Shown here: piece after piece, positions 1 through 12,700 of the stretch | Layout of the letters: every line of letters begins with the position of its first letter | Numbering within the stretch: the stretch's first letter is position 1 | NCBI GenBank assembly: GCA_024195265.1 | Contig: JAJLRJ010000009.1 | Span: forward strand, 6,363,924-6,427,923 | From: Dendrophyllia cribrosa | Taxonomy: Eukaryota > Cnidaria > Anthozoa > Scleractinia > Dendrophylliidae | Reading direction: 5' to 3' | DNA length: 64,000 nt | Notes under the pieces: generated by a model | Told to the model about the DNA's origin: nothing | Seen by the model: the letters and a program-made list of their open reading frames with translations, nothing else | The model's database searches: none | Translations under genes and position numbers: made by a program

Positions 1-416
1 AACCTGTTCTTCAGGTTCAAAGCCAATTCCACCACTTAAAAAGAATAGTGCCAGTGTTCGAATGTAGAGCAATGAAATCATCTACGGCATCAAACAGAGT
101 TGTGACTTATTAAAAATATATATATATATATTAATAACATATTGAAGTGACGTTTCGTCTAAAACCTGACCGATCGATTTTCGGCGCAAAATAGATTTCT
201 TCGGCCATTTTCTGTGTAAAAGTCAGACATTATACATGTGTAGACTAAACAGCTTTTGACAAGACAGATTTTCCTGTTTTTTTATAAATTGTTATTCACC
301 CAAACTAACCCGAAATTAGAAGAAGCTTGACCATTATTCTTGCTTGCATTTATAGCAGTAAGGTTAAGCTATTTAAATTTAGATTGGTGTGCATGAATAA
401 GTGCTCTCTTTTTCTC

Positions 417-778
417 TTAAAGGGACACTGTCCCGCCGAAATAGCAAAATTTCGCCAATAAGTATACAACTTAGTTGGATAAAAAGATTCTATAGAGCAA
501 AACAAAAGCAAACGTTGACGATAAAGTGCAGGATTGCAAGAATTGAAGTGGATTACAGTTCATGAAATATGATTTCTTGACGGCGCCTGTCAACAAATCA
601 AACTTGCCATTCTTGTGAAATTTTGAATTTTTCTAGCCGTTATTCCGTCTGTTTAGTTTATATTTCTTTGCTTCTATCACTTTTGGCGATGGTTTTATCC
701 ATTTTCAAGATAATAAAGTAAGCTTAAACCAAGCTCCTGGCCATAATCATGAAAACAATTTTTCAGCCGGGACAGTGT
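417..778. repeat. TTAA-flanked MITE-like element, right end truncated
   Basis: TTAA at 417-420 is followed by AGGGACACTGTC, the same terminus as the complete element at 16,971-17,490. The right side ends in GGGACAGTGT at about 778, where the final CCCTTTAA expected from the other copy is missing. The interior resembles, in inverted orientation, the stretch at about 17,560-17,760. A TTAA target is typical of piggyBac and Kolobok superfamilies; the assignment is inference. Confidence 0.5.
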
Positions 779-1128
779 TGTGGTTTCATGAGCTGTAATT
801 TTTAGAAAAATACCAGTATCGTCAATAGGGCTTCACTTGTGTGGTTTCGTAAGTTTGCTTGCTGCTTAGTAACCGTCTTTTCCGAATTTTTTGCAGTAAA
901 GCTGCATGCTAACGAAATTTCAGAATTTATGGCCACACATTTGGCTGAGTAGAAACATGCCAATTTAAGCAAAGAATCGTAAAAAAAAATTATATGACTG
1001 AAAGATTTTCATTCCCATGTACACAATATGGTAATAGTAATAAACAATTTGGAAGCCGTATTTTTTAATGCTTGGGCTTTATACAATTTATATTTTAATG
1101 CAAAAATCCTCAGAGAGAAGAAAAGAGT

Positions 1129-1309
1129 TTTATTATATAAACACCAATGATTGGAAATACCAGTTGAGCTTTCGCGCGTAAACATCATATCTTCACACGT
1201 GAGAATAACATGTTATCTTCACACGTGAAAAGATCACCGTTGCTACTTTAGGACTACAAAAAAATATTAAAGTGAAATGGTTTGATTTCATTGGTGTTTA
1301 TATAATAAA
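1129..1309. repeat. short inverted-repeat element (MITE-like)
   Basis: Arms of 22 nt, TTTATTATATAAACACCAAT... at 1129-1150 and its reverse complement at 1288-1309, bound about 140 nt of non-coding sequence. The interior has a tandem pair of CTTCACACGTGA motifs. No protein is encoded. Classed as a non-autonomous DNA element from structure alone. Confidence 0.55.
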
Positions 1310-1509
1310 CAGAACATTACATGGCCGCTTGAAGATACGAAATTTCTCTTCGAGTGTTGAAAAATATGTATCCTCTATTTATTGTGTTAAAACAGAAAAC
1401 TGAGAGACAAGTACGCGTGAAAATTAATCCATTTACATGTTATCTCGGTTTTAAGTTTGGCATGACACATTCCTCTTGTGCTACGCCGTCTAAAGCCTGA
1501 TTTCCACTA

Positions 1510-1684
1510 GCGACATAAACATAAGCAAAACATAAGAATTTGCGTCAACAAGTGAAAACGAACAGCTACGAACAGTGACATAAGCGTAAGATTGATCCTT
1601 ATGGTAATGCTGACGCTTATACTTATGCTTATTCACTCGGACATAAGTGCTGTTATGTTTATGCTTATGCTTATTTATGTCGAT
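1510..1684. repeat. inverted repeat with CATAAGC-rich arms
   Basis: GCGACATAAACATAAGC near 1510-1526 is mirrored by GCTTATTTATGTCG at 1669-1682, and the interior repeats CTTATGCTTAT motifs. It looks like a degenerate foldback element. No coding content. Confidence 0.4.
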
Positions 1685-2112
1685 AGCAACATTTCGTGGA
1701 AGTCGCTTTTAGAACGAGGAATATACATATACTACAGCTACTTTTCATGTACTCCATTAACCTTTCGCGCAATACGCTTTTAGAACGAGGAACATACATG
1801 TACTCCATTAACCTTTGGTGTAAGTCGCTTTTAGAACGAGGAACACACATGTACTCCATTAACCTTTCGCGTAACTCGCGTTAGGAGCTAGGAATATCCA
1901 TGTACTCCATTAACCTTAAGTGTAACTCGCGTTTAGAACGAAGAACATACATGTACATGTACTCCAATCTTTTGTGTAACTCGCGTTTAGAACAATGAAC
2001 ATACATTTACTCCACACCTTTCGCCCAATACGCTTTTTAAAACGAGAAATATACATGTACTCCATTTATGTTTCGTTTCCTCGCTTCTATAACGAGAAAT
2101 ACACATATTTTT
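1672..2112. repeat. ~52-bp minisatellite, about 8 degenerate copies
   Basis: A unit of about 52 bp containing CATGTACTCCATTAACCTTT and TTTTAGAACGAGGAA recurs at roughly 1695, 1745, 1797, 1849, 1901, 1955, 2010 and 2060 with increasing divergence to the right. Small ORFs in this stretch are translations of the repeat. Confidence 0.75.
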
Positions 2113-2908
2113 CATCGTTCGCGTAAATCGGTAGCAACATGTCAGATGAGATGCATTTTTCGGATCGACAACTCAGGCTTCTTTTCGGGTCGTAAATAAT
2201 ATTCTTCATCCGTACGACTCGTACGAATTGACAACCCGTCAACAGGGTCTGTCCACCTGGTTGCCCGAGTCTCATCTGGCATGTATCTCTAATGAGATGC
2301 AATTGTCGGGTCGACAACTGCACTTCACGGGTCGTCTCATTTTGTGGCTTATCATTTGTTTAAAAACCGGTGACTTTTTTCTTTGTTTTTTTTTTCTACT
2401 TTTGTTGTTTTATACCTTTTGTTTCCTTTGTTTTCCGTCACTCGTGGGTTTGACAGGTTTCTTCACCGAGGTAAACCCCATTTTGTCGATCCGTACGGAT
2501 CGTAATTTGATTTTTTCGAGTCGAATTAGGTCGACAGTATTAGAGATGGATGGAGCACACTTCCAATGATCTTGGTGATAGCCTTCAAGATAGGCTTGAC
2601 AGGCTATCAAGACCATCAAGACTATAGTCAACTGCGGTTCAACAATAAAATCGGACGCGATTAGACGTACAACATGTATTCTTTGCATGTATAATCGAGT
2701 GTGCAATAGCCAGAAGAGCGGCGAACCCTCGAGAATTCTCGCGGCGTAAATATAAGAGACATAAACAGATAAGAGGCATGTACTGATGAGAGAGATGAGC
2801 GCGCAAAAATAATTCTCTAGCACCCAGACTGTAATAATATATATATAGATAGGCTTAGCCTAACAGCGGAGCTCTCTAAACAGAAAGCTGATGATAAGCT
2901 TAACTAAG
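2113..2908. other. gene-free stretch
   Basis: Contains repeated GTCGACAACT / GGGTCGT words between 2150 and 2340 and a palindromic GATCCGTACGGATC at about 2489. Otherwise I see nothing. ORFs of up to 137 codons on either strand have no recognisable domain and no splice signals. Confidence 0.45.
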
Positions 2909-3480
2909 GGTAACATATGTAACATCGGTAACATAGGTAAATAATATAGATAACGTTAACATCGGTCATATAGGTAACATCGGTAACATAGGTAACATCA
3001 TTAACATCGATAACAGATAACATCGGTAACATCGGTAACGTAGGTTACAGCGATAACATCGGTAAGAGCAATAACATTGGTAACATCGGTAACATCAGTA
3101 ACTGTCGGTAACATCGGTAATATAGGTAACAGCGGTAACATAGGTAACATCGGTAATATAGTTAACATACTAGGTCACATCGGTGACATAGGTAACATCT
3201 GTAGCATCGGTAACATCGGTAATATAGGTAAAAACGGTAACATAGGTAACGTCGGTAACATAGGTAACATCGGTGACATTAGTAACATCTGTAACGTAGG
3301 TAACAGCGGTAAAGTAGGTAAGGCCCGGTTCAAACGTCGAACTTCACATGTGCCGAATCTAATGCAAATGAGCAAAATCTATTGTTCTTGCTCATTTGCA
3401 TTAGATTCGGCACATGTGAAGTTCGACGTTTGAACCGGGCCCAACATCGTTAACATCGGTAACATCATCATCGGTAACGT
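2909..3480. repeat. 9-bp GGTAACATN satellite
   Basis: Tandem GGTAACATC / GGTAACATA words, with occasional 3-bp slips, run for about 570 bp. The array is interrupted only by the perfect hairpin at 3322-3441. The apparent Gly-Asn-Ile-rich ORFs here are repeat translations. Confidence 0.9.
3322..3441. repeat. perfect 54-bp-arm hairpin inside the satellite
   Basis: Positions 3322-3375 and 3388-3441 are exact reverse complements (54 of 54) around a 12-nt loop. The outer ends are GGCCCGGTTC / GAACCGGGCC. The satellite continues on both sides, so this looks like an insertion into it. A perfect arm match implies recent origin or ongoing gene conversion. Confidence 0.9.
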
Positions 3481-4878
3481 CGTGGCTGCTCAAATCACCC
3501 CACACTGTCAAATAAAGGAACGCTTCGATCGGAAGGCAAAAAGATTCGTGTCTGTTTTTTTCCCCTCCTTTAGAACACGGAGGCAAATGTCTATACCACT
3601 ATCGCCCATTTTTCAGTCACGCCCGCACTGACAACCGGAATCTAGAATGGTTATTTACAACTATCCATACTCCTTTGCGGTCTTGACTTGTAGGCTTTGA
3701 GCTTTCGATCCGACAACGTTAATTGAAGTAGCTCTATCAACACGTAATAGGAACAAAGAGACAACAGGCATCCACTTGAAAGTAAGAAGTTGAGTAATTT
3801 TCATTTATTTGTATTTAGTTTATTAAATACGTGGAAAAAAATACAGGTTTTAGGGGAAAAAATGATTCGTTGAAATAATTTCAGATCTGACAGTAAACAA
3901 AAATGGTTTCGAAGGTTGAAATCGGTTAATCTGTTCGATTTTGCGAAAAACCCATGCGCAAAATAAGATTGTTGGGTTATTCAATTTATTTATTCACCGT
4001 GCAGTAACTTCATTTTTCATTTGTCTCCTCTTACCCGGGGCTAGCAAATTTCTTTTACGTTTATACATATTGATATACCACAGTTTATTGGCCATACAAG
4101 AATTGTTCGGTTTGTGTGTTTTTCACTTTTACTGTAAAATGTTGGGTGTATATTTCACATACGTGCCGACAAGTTTTATTTGATATCATTTGAACAAAGC
4201 ACAGTATATCTTGTCCTATTTTATTGTATTGCATGGTACCATAATAAATTTTAATATATATTAATGATTTCGCTTTGTTGTTAGGGAAGCCCGACGCAAT
4301 TTAAAAGAATGTTGACGGCTTTTTTATTGGCAACATTCACCAAAATTCAAATTTAACAGCATTGACTGAAGTGCAGTCAGGTCGAGTGTTATTCGTAATC
4401 GCTATAACTTGTAAAAAATATGTTTAGGATCCAAAATGTTCATTTGGCGGCTTCACACTAGGTCTTCTAAGTAGTGAACTTAGTGCACTTGAAACCAACT
4501 TTGAATGTGAACCCTACTTTGGGACCATGGAAACGTGTCTATTTCAAAACAGCTGAAGTTGAAGACAAGTATGATTGACACCACACTTGAGAACACACTT
4601 GACCAATGAGAAAACAGAAGCCAACTAAAGACACACAAACATTGACAGTAATTGACAAGTGATGTTTCAAGTAATGCACTTTGTCGTCAGGTGTGAATCC
4701 TTAATTTCAAAACTGTTACCGGAGACTCTCAAGTGCACTTGGCTTGCAGTAGCCACACAGCTCTTTAGAACCTCTAATTTCATTGGACCTGGGTATCACG
4801 CAGCTCTATTGTTTTCAGAGCTAGTGGCTGAGGTCACGTCTGGGCTACTAAATATAGTTAAGACGGGGATAACTATAG

Positions 4879-4893
4879 TTAGTATCACCCAAC

Positions 4894-4931
<38 letters not shown>

Positions 4932-5079
4932 GCTACTAGGGGTCTAATAGTAATAGTCATCGAGTAGCGAAATTCGCCGGTTTTATTTTTCGTTTTATTC
5001 CCAAATAAATATTTCTTCAACTTGCAATTGCTTTTTTTTATTATTGCCTTTTTCTGTCCGACTAGTTGGGTGATACTAA
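4879..5079. repeat. inverted-repeat element, 19-bp arms
   Basis: TTAGTATCACCCAACTAGT at 4879-4897 is exactly reverse-complemented at 5061-5079. About 160 nt of non-coding DNA lie between. MITE-like by structure; family unknown. Confidence 0.6.
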
Positions 5080-6152
5080 AACAATTAGACCCTTCGCCCT
5101 CAAGGGCTACGGGTCTAATTGTTAATTAGCTATTTCGGTAATGTGACCGCTTCTCTGTTCGCTCTAACTATAGTTAGAAAATTGACGCCTCGGTGATCCA
5201 AAACAATACAGACTAACTATAGTTATACCCAAGCAGGGTTCATGGGTTAGTCTTAAGTTTACAAACAAACAACCAATCAGAATGTGACAATTCTTTTCGC
5301 ACGTGCGAGATGAGCATATATAAATATGCAAAATAAAAACCAAGCGTGAAGCGAAGGGGAAACCAAAAACAACAAACAAAAAATTTACACACAACAAGGA
5401 AGCAACACGTGTACCCGGCGTCGAGCATCCCTTTAAATTCTCATCTTATTTCTCATTTTTCTCCGACGGTTTGCCGCACGAAAAAAATAAATAAGAAGAA
5501 AAACTAGACACACTTTACGTCGGTCAACCATGTTGACATCTCACGGATCAACAATAGGGGCCGTCACGAACCTCTTTTAATTCTGACGTCATCCATAGGC
5601 TAATTAGAACTAACTGTAGTTAACTGCGTGGTGTGACCGCAAAGTCGACCGAAAGCACTAACTACAGTCAGGTATGACGTCACGTAACTTGAGACTAACT
5701 TAAGTTAAACTTTAGTTACGTCGTAGATGTGACCGCAGCCAGTGTCCATTGTTGTGTTGTTTGTTCTATTGTTTACTCAGCTAATCAGAGAAGACCTTGC
5801 GAACTGCCCCTTGACTTGTGTGTGCAACCTATTCCGTTAAAAAAATGACGTCACAACAATGCCCGCTGACTGACATCACGCGGGCGGTAATAATAATCAC
5901 GGATAAGTTGTTTGGGGTTTTCATCTTGGTTAAAGTCGGTATAAGTTTTGTAACTACGAAAACAAATTAATATGAGACGGTCGCGTGCATTTTAAATTAG
6001 AATACCGAGTTGGAATAAAAAGGTACACCAAGAAATGATCTTTTTACATTCGAAACGAACAGTGAAATGTTAACAACATACAAATCCTTAGTTGCATTGT
6101 TTAATATGTAACTTTCTGGCCACAATGATGTTTATTGTATATAAGCAGTGGA

Positions 6153-6311
6153 ATAGACCAATTTCGATATATTAAAATTCAACTTGAAACAAAAGACATC
6201 ACTGTGAGGCTTAGGGGAATGATAGTAGGGATTTATATGGTTTATTCCCCTTAGTCTCGTAGTGATGTCTTTTGTTTGAAGTTGAATTTTAATATATTCA
6301 AATTGGTCTAT
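6153..6311. repeat. ~160-bp hairpin element
   Basis: The sequence from ATAGACCAATTT at 6153 pairs with AAATTGGTCTAT ending at 6311. Pairing extends through most of the element (ACAAAAGACATCACT against AGTGATGTCTTTTGT), leaving a short loop near 6230. A foldback MITE with a few mismatches; no coding content. Confidence 0.75.
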
Positions 6312-8359
6312 TACCTCGAAAGGCTTTGGAAGAGCGTTATCGATTAAAAACAAAGAATATGAGAGAAGGGTTCATTTCGAAATCAAAACGCGAAGTAATT
6401 TCTTCCAATTTTTTTTATTAGAAAGTGACTCATATTATTTCTTCATATTAGACAAATGTCCGCCAAAGCCAATAACTGAAGGGGAATTCCATGCGCCTAA
6501 AGGCTTGTTGGTTAAACACCGTTAAATTTGTCTCAGCGCTTTCAGTCGATTACCAAATAGAATTCCTTGACCATGAATACAATAGCGGAAGATTACGATC
6601 GATATGGAGCTTCGTAGGTTTAAATAATATTTTAAGTCTATCTTGTTTTATTCTACAGTTACATTGGTAAAATGCGTCATTTCAGCTCACTCGATTGTTA
6701 GCACATATCCCTATGAAAATGAATTCCCGAACTCCCGTAAAATGGCTTTAAAAGACCGAGGGAACTTAAAATCGGCAGAAATACACGAGAAACATTGTCG
6801 CATTTCCTTTTTCTATAGCAAGAAATAATAAAAGAGTGAAATAAAACGAAAAACGTACATTGTCGAAACAATATAGAGTTTTTGATAATTTTTCTTTTAG
6901 AACTTCTCCGAAATATTTTAGAAACAATTTCATTATTTTCTACAAACGCATAAGTCAGGACAATTATTCGACAATAAATGACGCCAATGCAATTCTCGAT
7001 TTCTCCACTGAAAACAGTTCTGCTTTAATAACTCTGGTGAATGCTGAATGCGGGGAGTCTTCGGATGAAATTGCTAAAAACCCTGCTTGAACCTCCCCAG
7101 CAGCTGTGTGTCAGTAAATTGCTTTCTAATTTAGTGAGAGTTATAAACAACAAATTGTTATTAGTCAACTTCAGTTACGTTGCTGTCTTCGATTTGCATG
7201 AAAGTTTTGCGTGTGGTGTTAACAAATGACTTCTTGTTATAGTGAGTGAGATGTCTTTTTTCAACAAAAAATTCTGGTGAGCCCTTCTAGTGAAAAATAT
7301 CTGTTGTCTTTCACTGGAATAGTAGTCTATTTGTTGCGCATTGGAAGAAGGAAGGCTATTAGCTCTGCGAAGACGCCGACCCTATAGATATTGATAGTTG
7401 TAAATAAAAATAAATAATCTTTTCTAGCAACTGACACATAACAATATGACTGAAAAGTATGTGGCATTTGGATTCCAGATGGAATTGAATTCAGACAAGT
7501 TGAAGGCTGACACTTTCGGCAGACTATTGCGAAATGGAAAAACACTTTCGTTACTGGGTAACGTTTGGAATAACGACAAAAGCTGAGGAAACAGCTGCAG
7601 GGATATGTTTTCGCAGTTCTTTCAGGTTCTCCAAACCTTTCACTGATGTTATGGAAACTAGAAAAAAAGGAAACGTTTGAGGAAAGAGGAGAGAGCACAG
7701 GGTTAACATTAGCCCCATCATCACTAGTACCAACTTGTACCTGCAGTCATTTAAACAAGTTCTGTTGCTCAAAAATTAGTCTTGTCAGCAACAGCAAGTG
7801 CTGTCATTTAACAGCAGACTGTTCTTGATGTATTTTATTTTAAGAAATTATCGTCCAAACTAATTTTTTATCGATTTTTGCAGAATTATGGTAAATGGTG
7901 TTTGACCAATCAGAGCGTGCTTAGTTTCTTGTTTATTTACAAAACTAATTGTAAAACCTTAAACATTTTCATTGCGTATTCATAGCAAATGTTGATTACC
8001 TGAGCTTACATGCTCGATGCTACAAGACGTTATTCACTTGGGTCCTTGCTTTATTGTTATTCTATAAACATTCCTCGCTTATGCCATTGTATAGCAGAAC
8101 AAAACGCTAAGCTTGAGACAACTGTCCTTCGGGTTATTTAAAAGGTGAGTAGATCTAGATATTTGCCTCTTAAGTTTTCTACTTAAGTTTTGTAACATAA
8201 GCTGCTCCTGTATTTTAGATCTGAATGACTGACTGAGAAATTGAAATTCAAACTTCGTTAAAAACCAAGCAGAAGTTTTTCGTTTTGGGCCACACAACTC
8301 GGAGCTTTGTTCCACTGTACTAACCCATACACTGGTGCAGTCATTGTTAATACTCGCGG

Positions 8360-8580
8360 GGCTCTTAACTCTTTAACTTCCAACAGTACCAAAAAGTCAA
8401 AATTCAAGAATAATCCCAAATTTCAGTTGTAAAATATTGAAAAACAAATTGTACCATGCCAAGTACTGCCAAAGAGGTTTCATTTGAATGGTCACACCAT
8501 GGGAACAACAGACTTAAAAGTTACAACTACACTGCACTATATGTCTCCATGCTTCATTATGGCAGTGAAGGGGTTAAAAC
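8360..8580 (+). repeat. dispersed repeat with AAAGAGGTTTCATTTGAATG core
   Basis: The block around AAAGAGGTTTCATTTGAATG, followed by GGTCACACCATGG and a tail near ACTCTGGGAGTG-type sequence, occurs here. It recurs inverted at about 13,316-13,460 and duplicated in tandem at about 51,575-51,790. Function unknown. Confidence 0.65.
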
Positions 8581-8666
8581 ACCTCGATAGCCAACAAAGG
8601 ATAAGAGAGCTTAAGTACTAAAAGAGAGGGGACAGTGTTTTTGTAAATAAAAAGTTAGGCTTTATA

Positions 8667-8845
8667 CAGTAGAACCCCGCTAACTCGAACTCGGTTATCT
8701 CGAACTCCCTGCTCTTAAATTTGAACTCAAACCAATTTCCCTTGAAGAGTTTTCTCAGTCATTTACTATCGGCTAACTGGAATCCCCGCTAACTCAAACT
8801 GTTTTTCGGTTCCCTTAAGAGTTCGAGTTAGCGGGGGTTCTATTG
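8667..8845. mobile_element. pogo/Tigger-type MITE
   Basis: A 179-bp element flanked by TA (8665-8666 and 8846-8847). The terminal inverted repeat is about 24 bp, beginning CAGTAGAACCCCGCTAACTC on the left; the right end reads as its complement with small changes. TA target and CAGTNGAACC-type ends are characteristic of pogo/Tigger (Tc1-mariner) MITEs. No transposase inside. Confidence 0.8.
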
Positions 8846-9505
8846 TATATGCTTAAGGGAATCATAGGCTGGTTTTATGTCTTTCTTACAATATGACATT
8901 CATTTGATTATTGAAAAGTCAAATCATACTGGGTGAATATTACCGCAGCAGTTTAAAATCTCAGGAAAATTTCTTATCGCCTGATTTATTCAACAAGGAG
9001 TATAAACTATTGACTACGCAAGCGTTGCTTGGTTAATTAGCGCTTTTTTATAAGTAGCATGCTAGCTATGCCGCGGCAATTAATCTCAGGAAAATTTCTC
9101 ATCGTCTCTTTTACTAGTAACAAGGAGTAAAAATTATAGACTACGCAAGCGTTTCTTTAGCCTCCACCGTAGGCATTGTTTTTGGATCGACACGCACTCC
9201 TATGCTAGGCAAAGCATTTCTTGGTTAATCAGTGATTTTTGATAACTCACATGCTCGCTATTATATGTTTATCATGACTTCTAACAAAACAGAAGGGTAA
9301 GCATAAGTCTTAATTTCGTTTTAACTGTTTTTTTCTCTTATCGTGAACTTAGCCTCATTTTGAGAAATTATAGCATTTCTTTTTTTTGCATTTCCGCTCT
9401 CTGAAAGCCAGGTGCAAATTTAAAAGTTACGCTGCAAGTTTTCGTTTTACATCAAGCTACGAGCACATCTATTCCTGATATATGTGATCTTATAATTATA
9501 TCATA
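8846..9505. other. gene-free stretch with a degenerate duplication
   Basis: A block of about 100 nt around ATCTCAGGAAAATTTCT, AACAAGGAGTA and GACTACGCAAGCGTT at 8958-9055 is repeated with divergence at 9081-9250. Nothing else recognised. Confidence 0.55.
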
Positions 9506-9787
9506 GAGCAGTTTTCAATTGACTGTCGAAAGTAATTACACAATTGCTTTGGTTTTGCATTGCTACGCTTTGTGATTGGCTAAAAAATCTCGCGCCACTT
9601 TCTCGACCAATCAGAAGTAAAACCAAAACCAATCGTGACTTGCTCGCACGCGTTTTCCCGCGCTTGGCGCCCGCGACATGTAATTGCTTCGAGCTCTGAT
9701 TGGTTCATTGGATTGTTTACAACTGCAGTGATTGGTCAGAGTAATTACTTTGGTTTTGGTTTTACTACACTCAATTGAAAACTGCTC
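9506..9787. mobile_element. TA-flanked MITE, copy 1
   Basis: A 282-bp element with ends GAGCAGTTTTCAATTGA and the reverse complement, flanked by TA on each side (9504-9505, 9788-9789). Internal CCAAT-type words and TTGGTTTTGGTTTTAC are also inverted. A second copy in the opposite orientation is at 47,726-47,983. TA target suggests a Tc1/mariner-mobilised MITE. Confidence 0.8.
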
Positions 9788-12700
9788 TATCTAACACAGT
9801 AAAATATGATAGCACTAATACGGCGGATTAATCACTTTTTACGCAAAAGGAAGGAATGTAAATCCTCTGGACACGGAATTCCTTCTCAGTGTCCATTCTA
9901 CTGCGAATGTTGTTAAAATGAAGCGTGTGTTCTTACCGACGTTTCATTATCATATAATGGGTAGTGATCACTTATCTACGTGATAACGAAGTCCAGTTCG
10001 TATATTTAGGAAAGGCCGCCAGTTCCAAAAGGTGTATTGGGTATGTTGCGGTTGTATATTCGCTCGCCCAGGAAAATAATGTTTTAAGTATGAAATAGTA
10101 ACATCGCCGTCCAATTGAAATATTACAAGAGAGCGCTTTTTTTGTACTCTCTTGTTTTAATAAATCATTGAGCAAAGTTTTAAGTTAGATTAATTGTACA
10201 GCATCGGCTTAAAGGGGAGGGACTTGACTGCCTAGCCACGCCATATTTTTGAACACTTATAATTACTCGTTTTTACCAATATCGCATTAAAGACAGTTCC
10301 GACATTTTGGTTTCAAGGTCATTCGTACCACATGATTTTCGTGTCTACTTCTCCAGTCGGAGTGTTGGACCAAAGGAGAGATTAGTAAGGGAGACTGTAA
10401 ACAAAATTTTATGTAACTGAGAAGTAATATATCAAGCAGGAGATGAGACACTTTTTCGAGTGTTTGATATACTGCTTCTAAACACAAGTTCGCCAAATTT
10501 GATGGTTATTTAGTATCACATATCCAAGGTAGTTATTTTCTTTTTTTTCTTTTCTTTAATTATCAATGAGTTTTAGAATATGACGTCACAAAGATGTCTG
10601 CTGACCGATCTCGCTTACGCGGGCAGCAAAAGAAAATCATGAATAGGGTTGAATATTTGCAGATGTTGTGTATGCGGATCTTTGCCAAAGGAAAAAGAAC
10701 TTTGCATCCATCCCTACTGAACACTATAAAAGGGTTTAAAACGATTCTTATAACGTTATTAAAAGTTTCAAATACATGTAGTTTATTGCACATCTTCCTT
10801 AAATTAAAGTTTCTTTCTCGTCTTGACTCGATTGTGTAAGTGTACTCTACGAAATTTACAACGGTCTGCTGAGACTCAAAACTTTCCTCGACCAGATGCC
10901 GCTGCAACGAATTATTGTGCTGAAAGGCCGTTTTCTTATTTGACTTACTCTTTTTTGAAAATGTCAACGAAGAAACTAGAGAGAAGCAGTAAAAGGACGC
11001 CGGAAATATAACTTACGTTATCTATTTTTCAGAAGTCGTATATCTTATGATCTCCGATAGTATTTATCTGCTGGCCGGTGACGGATATTTCCGTCAGTCC
11101 TGATAAACTAAGCTACGTGGGAACATTGCTGAAAAGCACAAATTGTTTTCTACTGTTTACAATACGACATTCTAAAAATTATGTTGAACACTGAAACGTC
11201 ACCCGGATGCCAGAAAATTCTGCCATTTATTTGGCACACGATTTTTAAGTGATGATGATTTCGGCAGCTTTAAAAAGAGCTCCTTGGGAGCTGTAGTTGA
11301 AACTCTGGTAAAAACCTACGACCAATTTTTTATATAGAACATTCATTATCCAAATCGATACTGTTAAAACTGTAACAAAAACCATAACTATATATATAGT
11401 ACAATAAATTTAAATATACCATGACTAAAACTATAACTATACTGTAAACTAAAATTATAACAAACTATTCGGTATGGAATGAACACATTGTACTGCAATT
11501 CGATCTTTTGTTTCAATTTACTTTAGCTCGTCTCTGGAAATTAATGCACTAGTTATTAAAAATGGCAGCTAAATTAGGACACATTTTGGTGCTTTTGGAA
11601 AATGTTAATATCATTGCCTTTCGATTTTGCTTGTCTCTTCCGGTTTTTTATGAATCTCTTTATTTGGTTAATGACTCCCAGTTCGTTTTACTGGAAAGAA
11701 AAATAAACTAATTAAGAAGATAAATTACAAGGAAGCGCGGGTGTGTTTTTTTATAAACTTTAACGAGCTGAATCGCTTTAATAAATTTACAGTTGTTCAA
11801 GGTGGAAACAGCCGGCGAATTTCATGAGTACGTGTTGTTTATCAGACCGCCGCGATATCAAATTAAACAGCTGTAGCTAACATTGGCGGTGAAAAACGGT
11901 TTCCTTGTAAACAGTGCAGAGTTCACTGTGATGCCTCAGTGTATATTCAAGTTCGAGCACCCTTGTTGTCTGTATACTTAAAAAGGCACTTTTCATCAAG
12001 GTTCAATATACTGTATCATTAAGAATACAGCTACTGACAGATATTAGGTAAAAAACGCCAAAGGTACGTTTAGGAGTACATCACGAATTTAAAGCCTCTA
12101 AAAATATTAAGGTGTACTTCTCAATTTCACATTCATTTTTTGCAGTTGCGCATCCTCAATATTCTAGTTTCAGCTACAATTAGTTGATAAGCTTTTCCGC
12201 TGTTTGAATTTGGTTCACTTAGAAATATTGTCAAAAACCACAATGCATAAACTCTTGAAATATCCTTCTTTATTAATAATCGTTGCGGTTTAGATCTTAA
12301 TTTCTTCGTCTCTGATTGGACAAAGCAACTAGATACTAGAAAAGTTCTTTTCTTTTAGAGGCCGTATTCAAGAAGTTTACGCGTCGGTAACCTTATAAAT
12401 CGACTTTTTTTTATACTGTCTTTTCAGCCGAAAGCGAAACACGTTAGTCGCGGACATATGTTTTGCTGACTGCCGACTTTGTGTTTACGTGATTTGATTC
12501 GTTCGAGGAATACCTTCTTGACGTGTGCAAGTGAAAACTTTTACCGCGCGTGCTTTCGACGAGGACTGATTACTGATCTTCAAGCTAAGGTTAGTGGCTG
12601 TTGACGAATATTTTACTAGTTTTTGTTTAATTACAAAATATTCTACTAGGAGATTAAAGAGAAAGGTATGCAATGAAAGTACAACTTTCACGATACTTTC

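Larger units (their letters stand above)
1..1671. other. gene-free repeat-bearing DNA
   Basis: AT-rich DNA with no ORF above noise and no recognisable protein. It contains three inverted-repeat structures listed separately (417-778, 1129-1309, 1510-1684). I see no promoter or splice-bounded exon that I could support. Confidence 0.6.
3482..8350. other. gene-free region with foldback elements
   Basis: No supported gene in about 4.9 kb. Notable contents are a possible inverted-repeat element with CTTCACAC / GTGTGAA ends at about 4447-4697, the inverted pair at 4879-5079, several AACTATAGTT-type palindromic words between 4870 and 5720, and the hairpin at 6153-6311. Every other ORF is short, AT-rich and without motif. 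Confidence 0.5.

Noticed and set aside
3077..3433. Gly-Asn-Ile-rich ORF of 118 codons
   Set aside because: It is the translation of the GGTAACATN satellite and the hairpin.
10563..10967. 134-codon minus-strand ORF
   Set aside because: No motif, AT-rich, overlapped by other ORFs of similar length; not distinguishable from chance.
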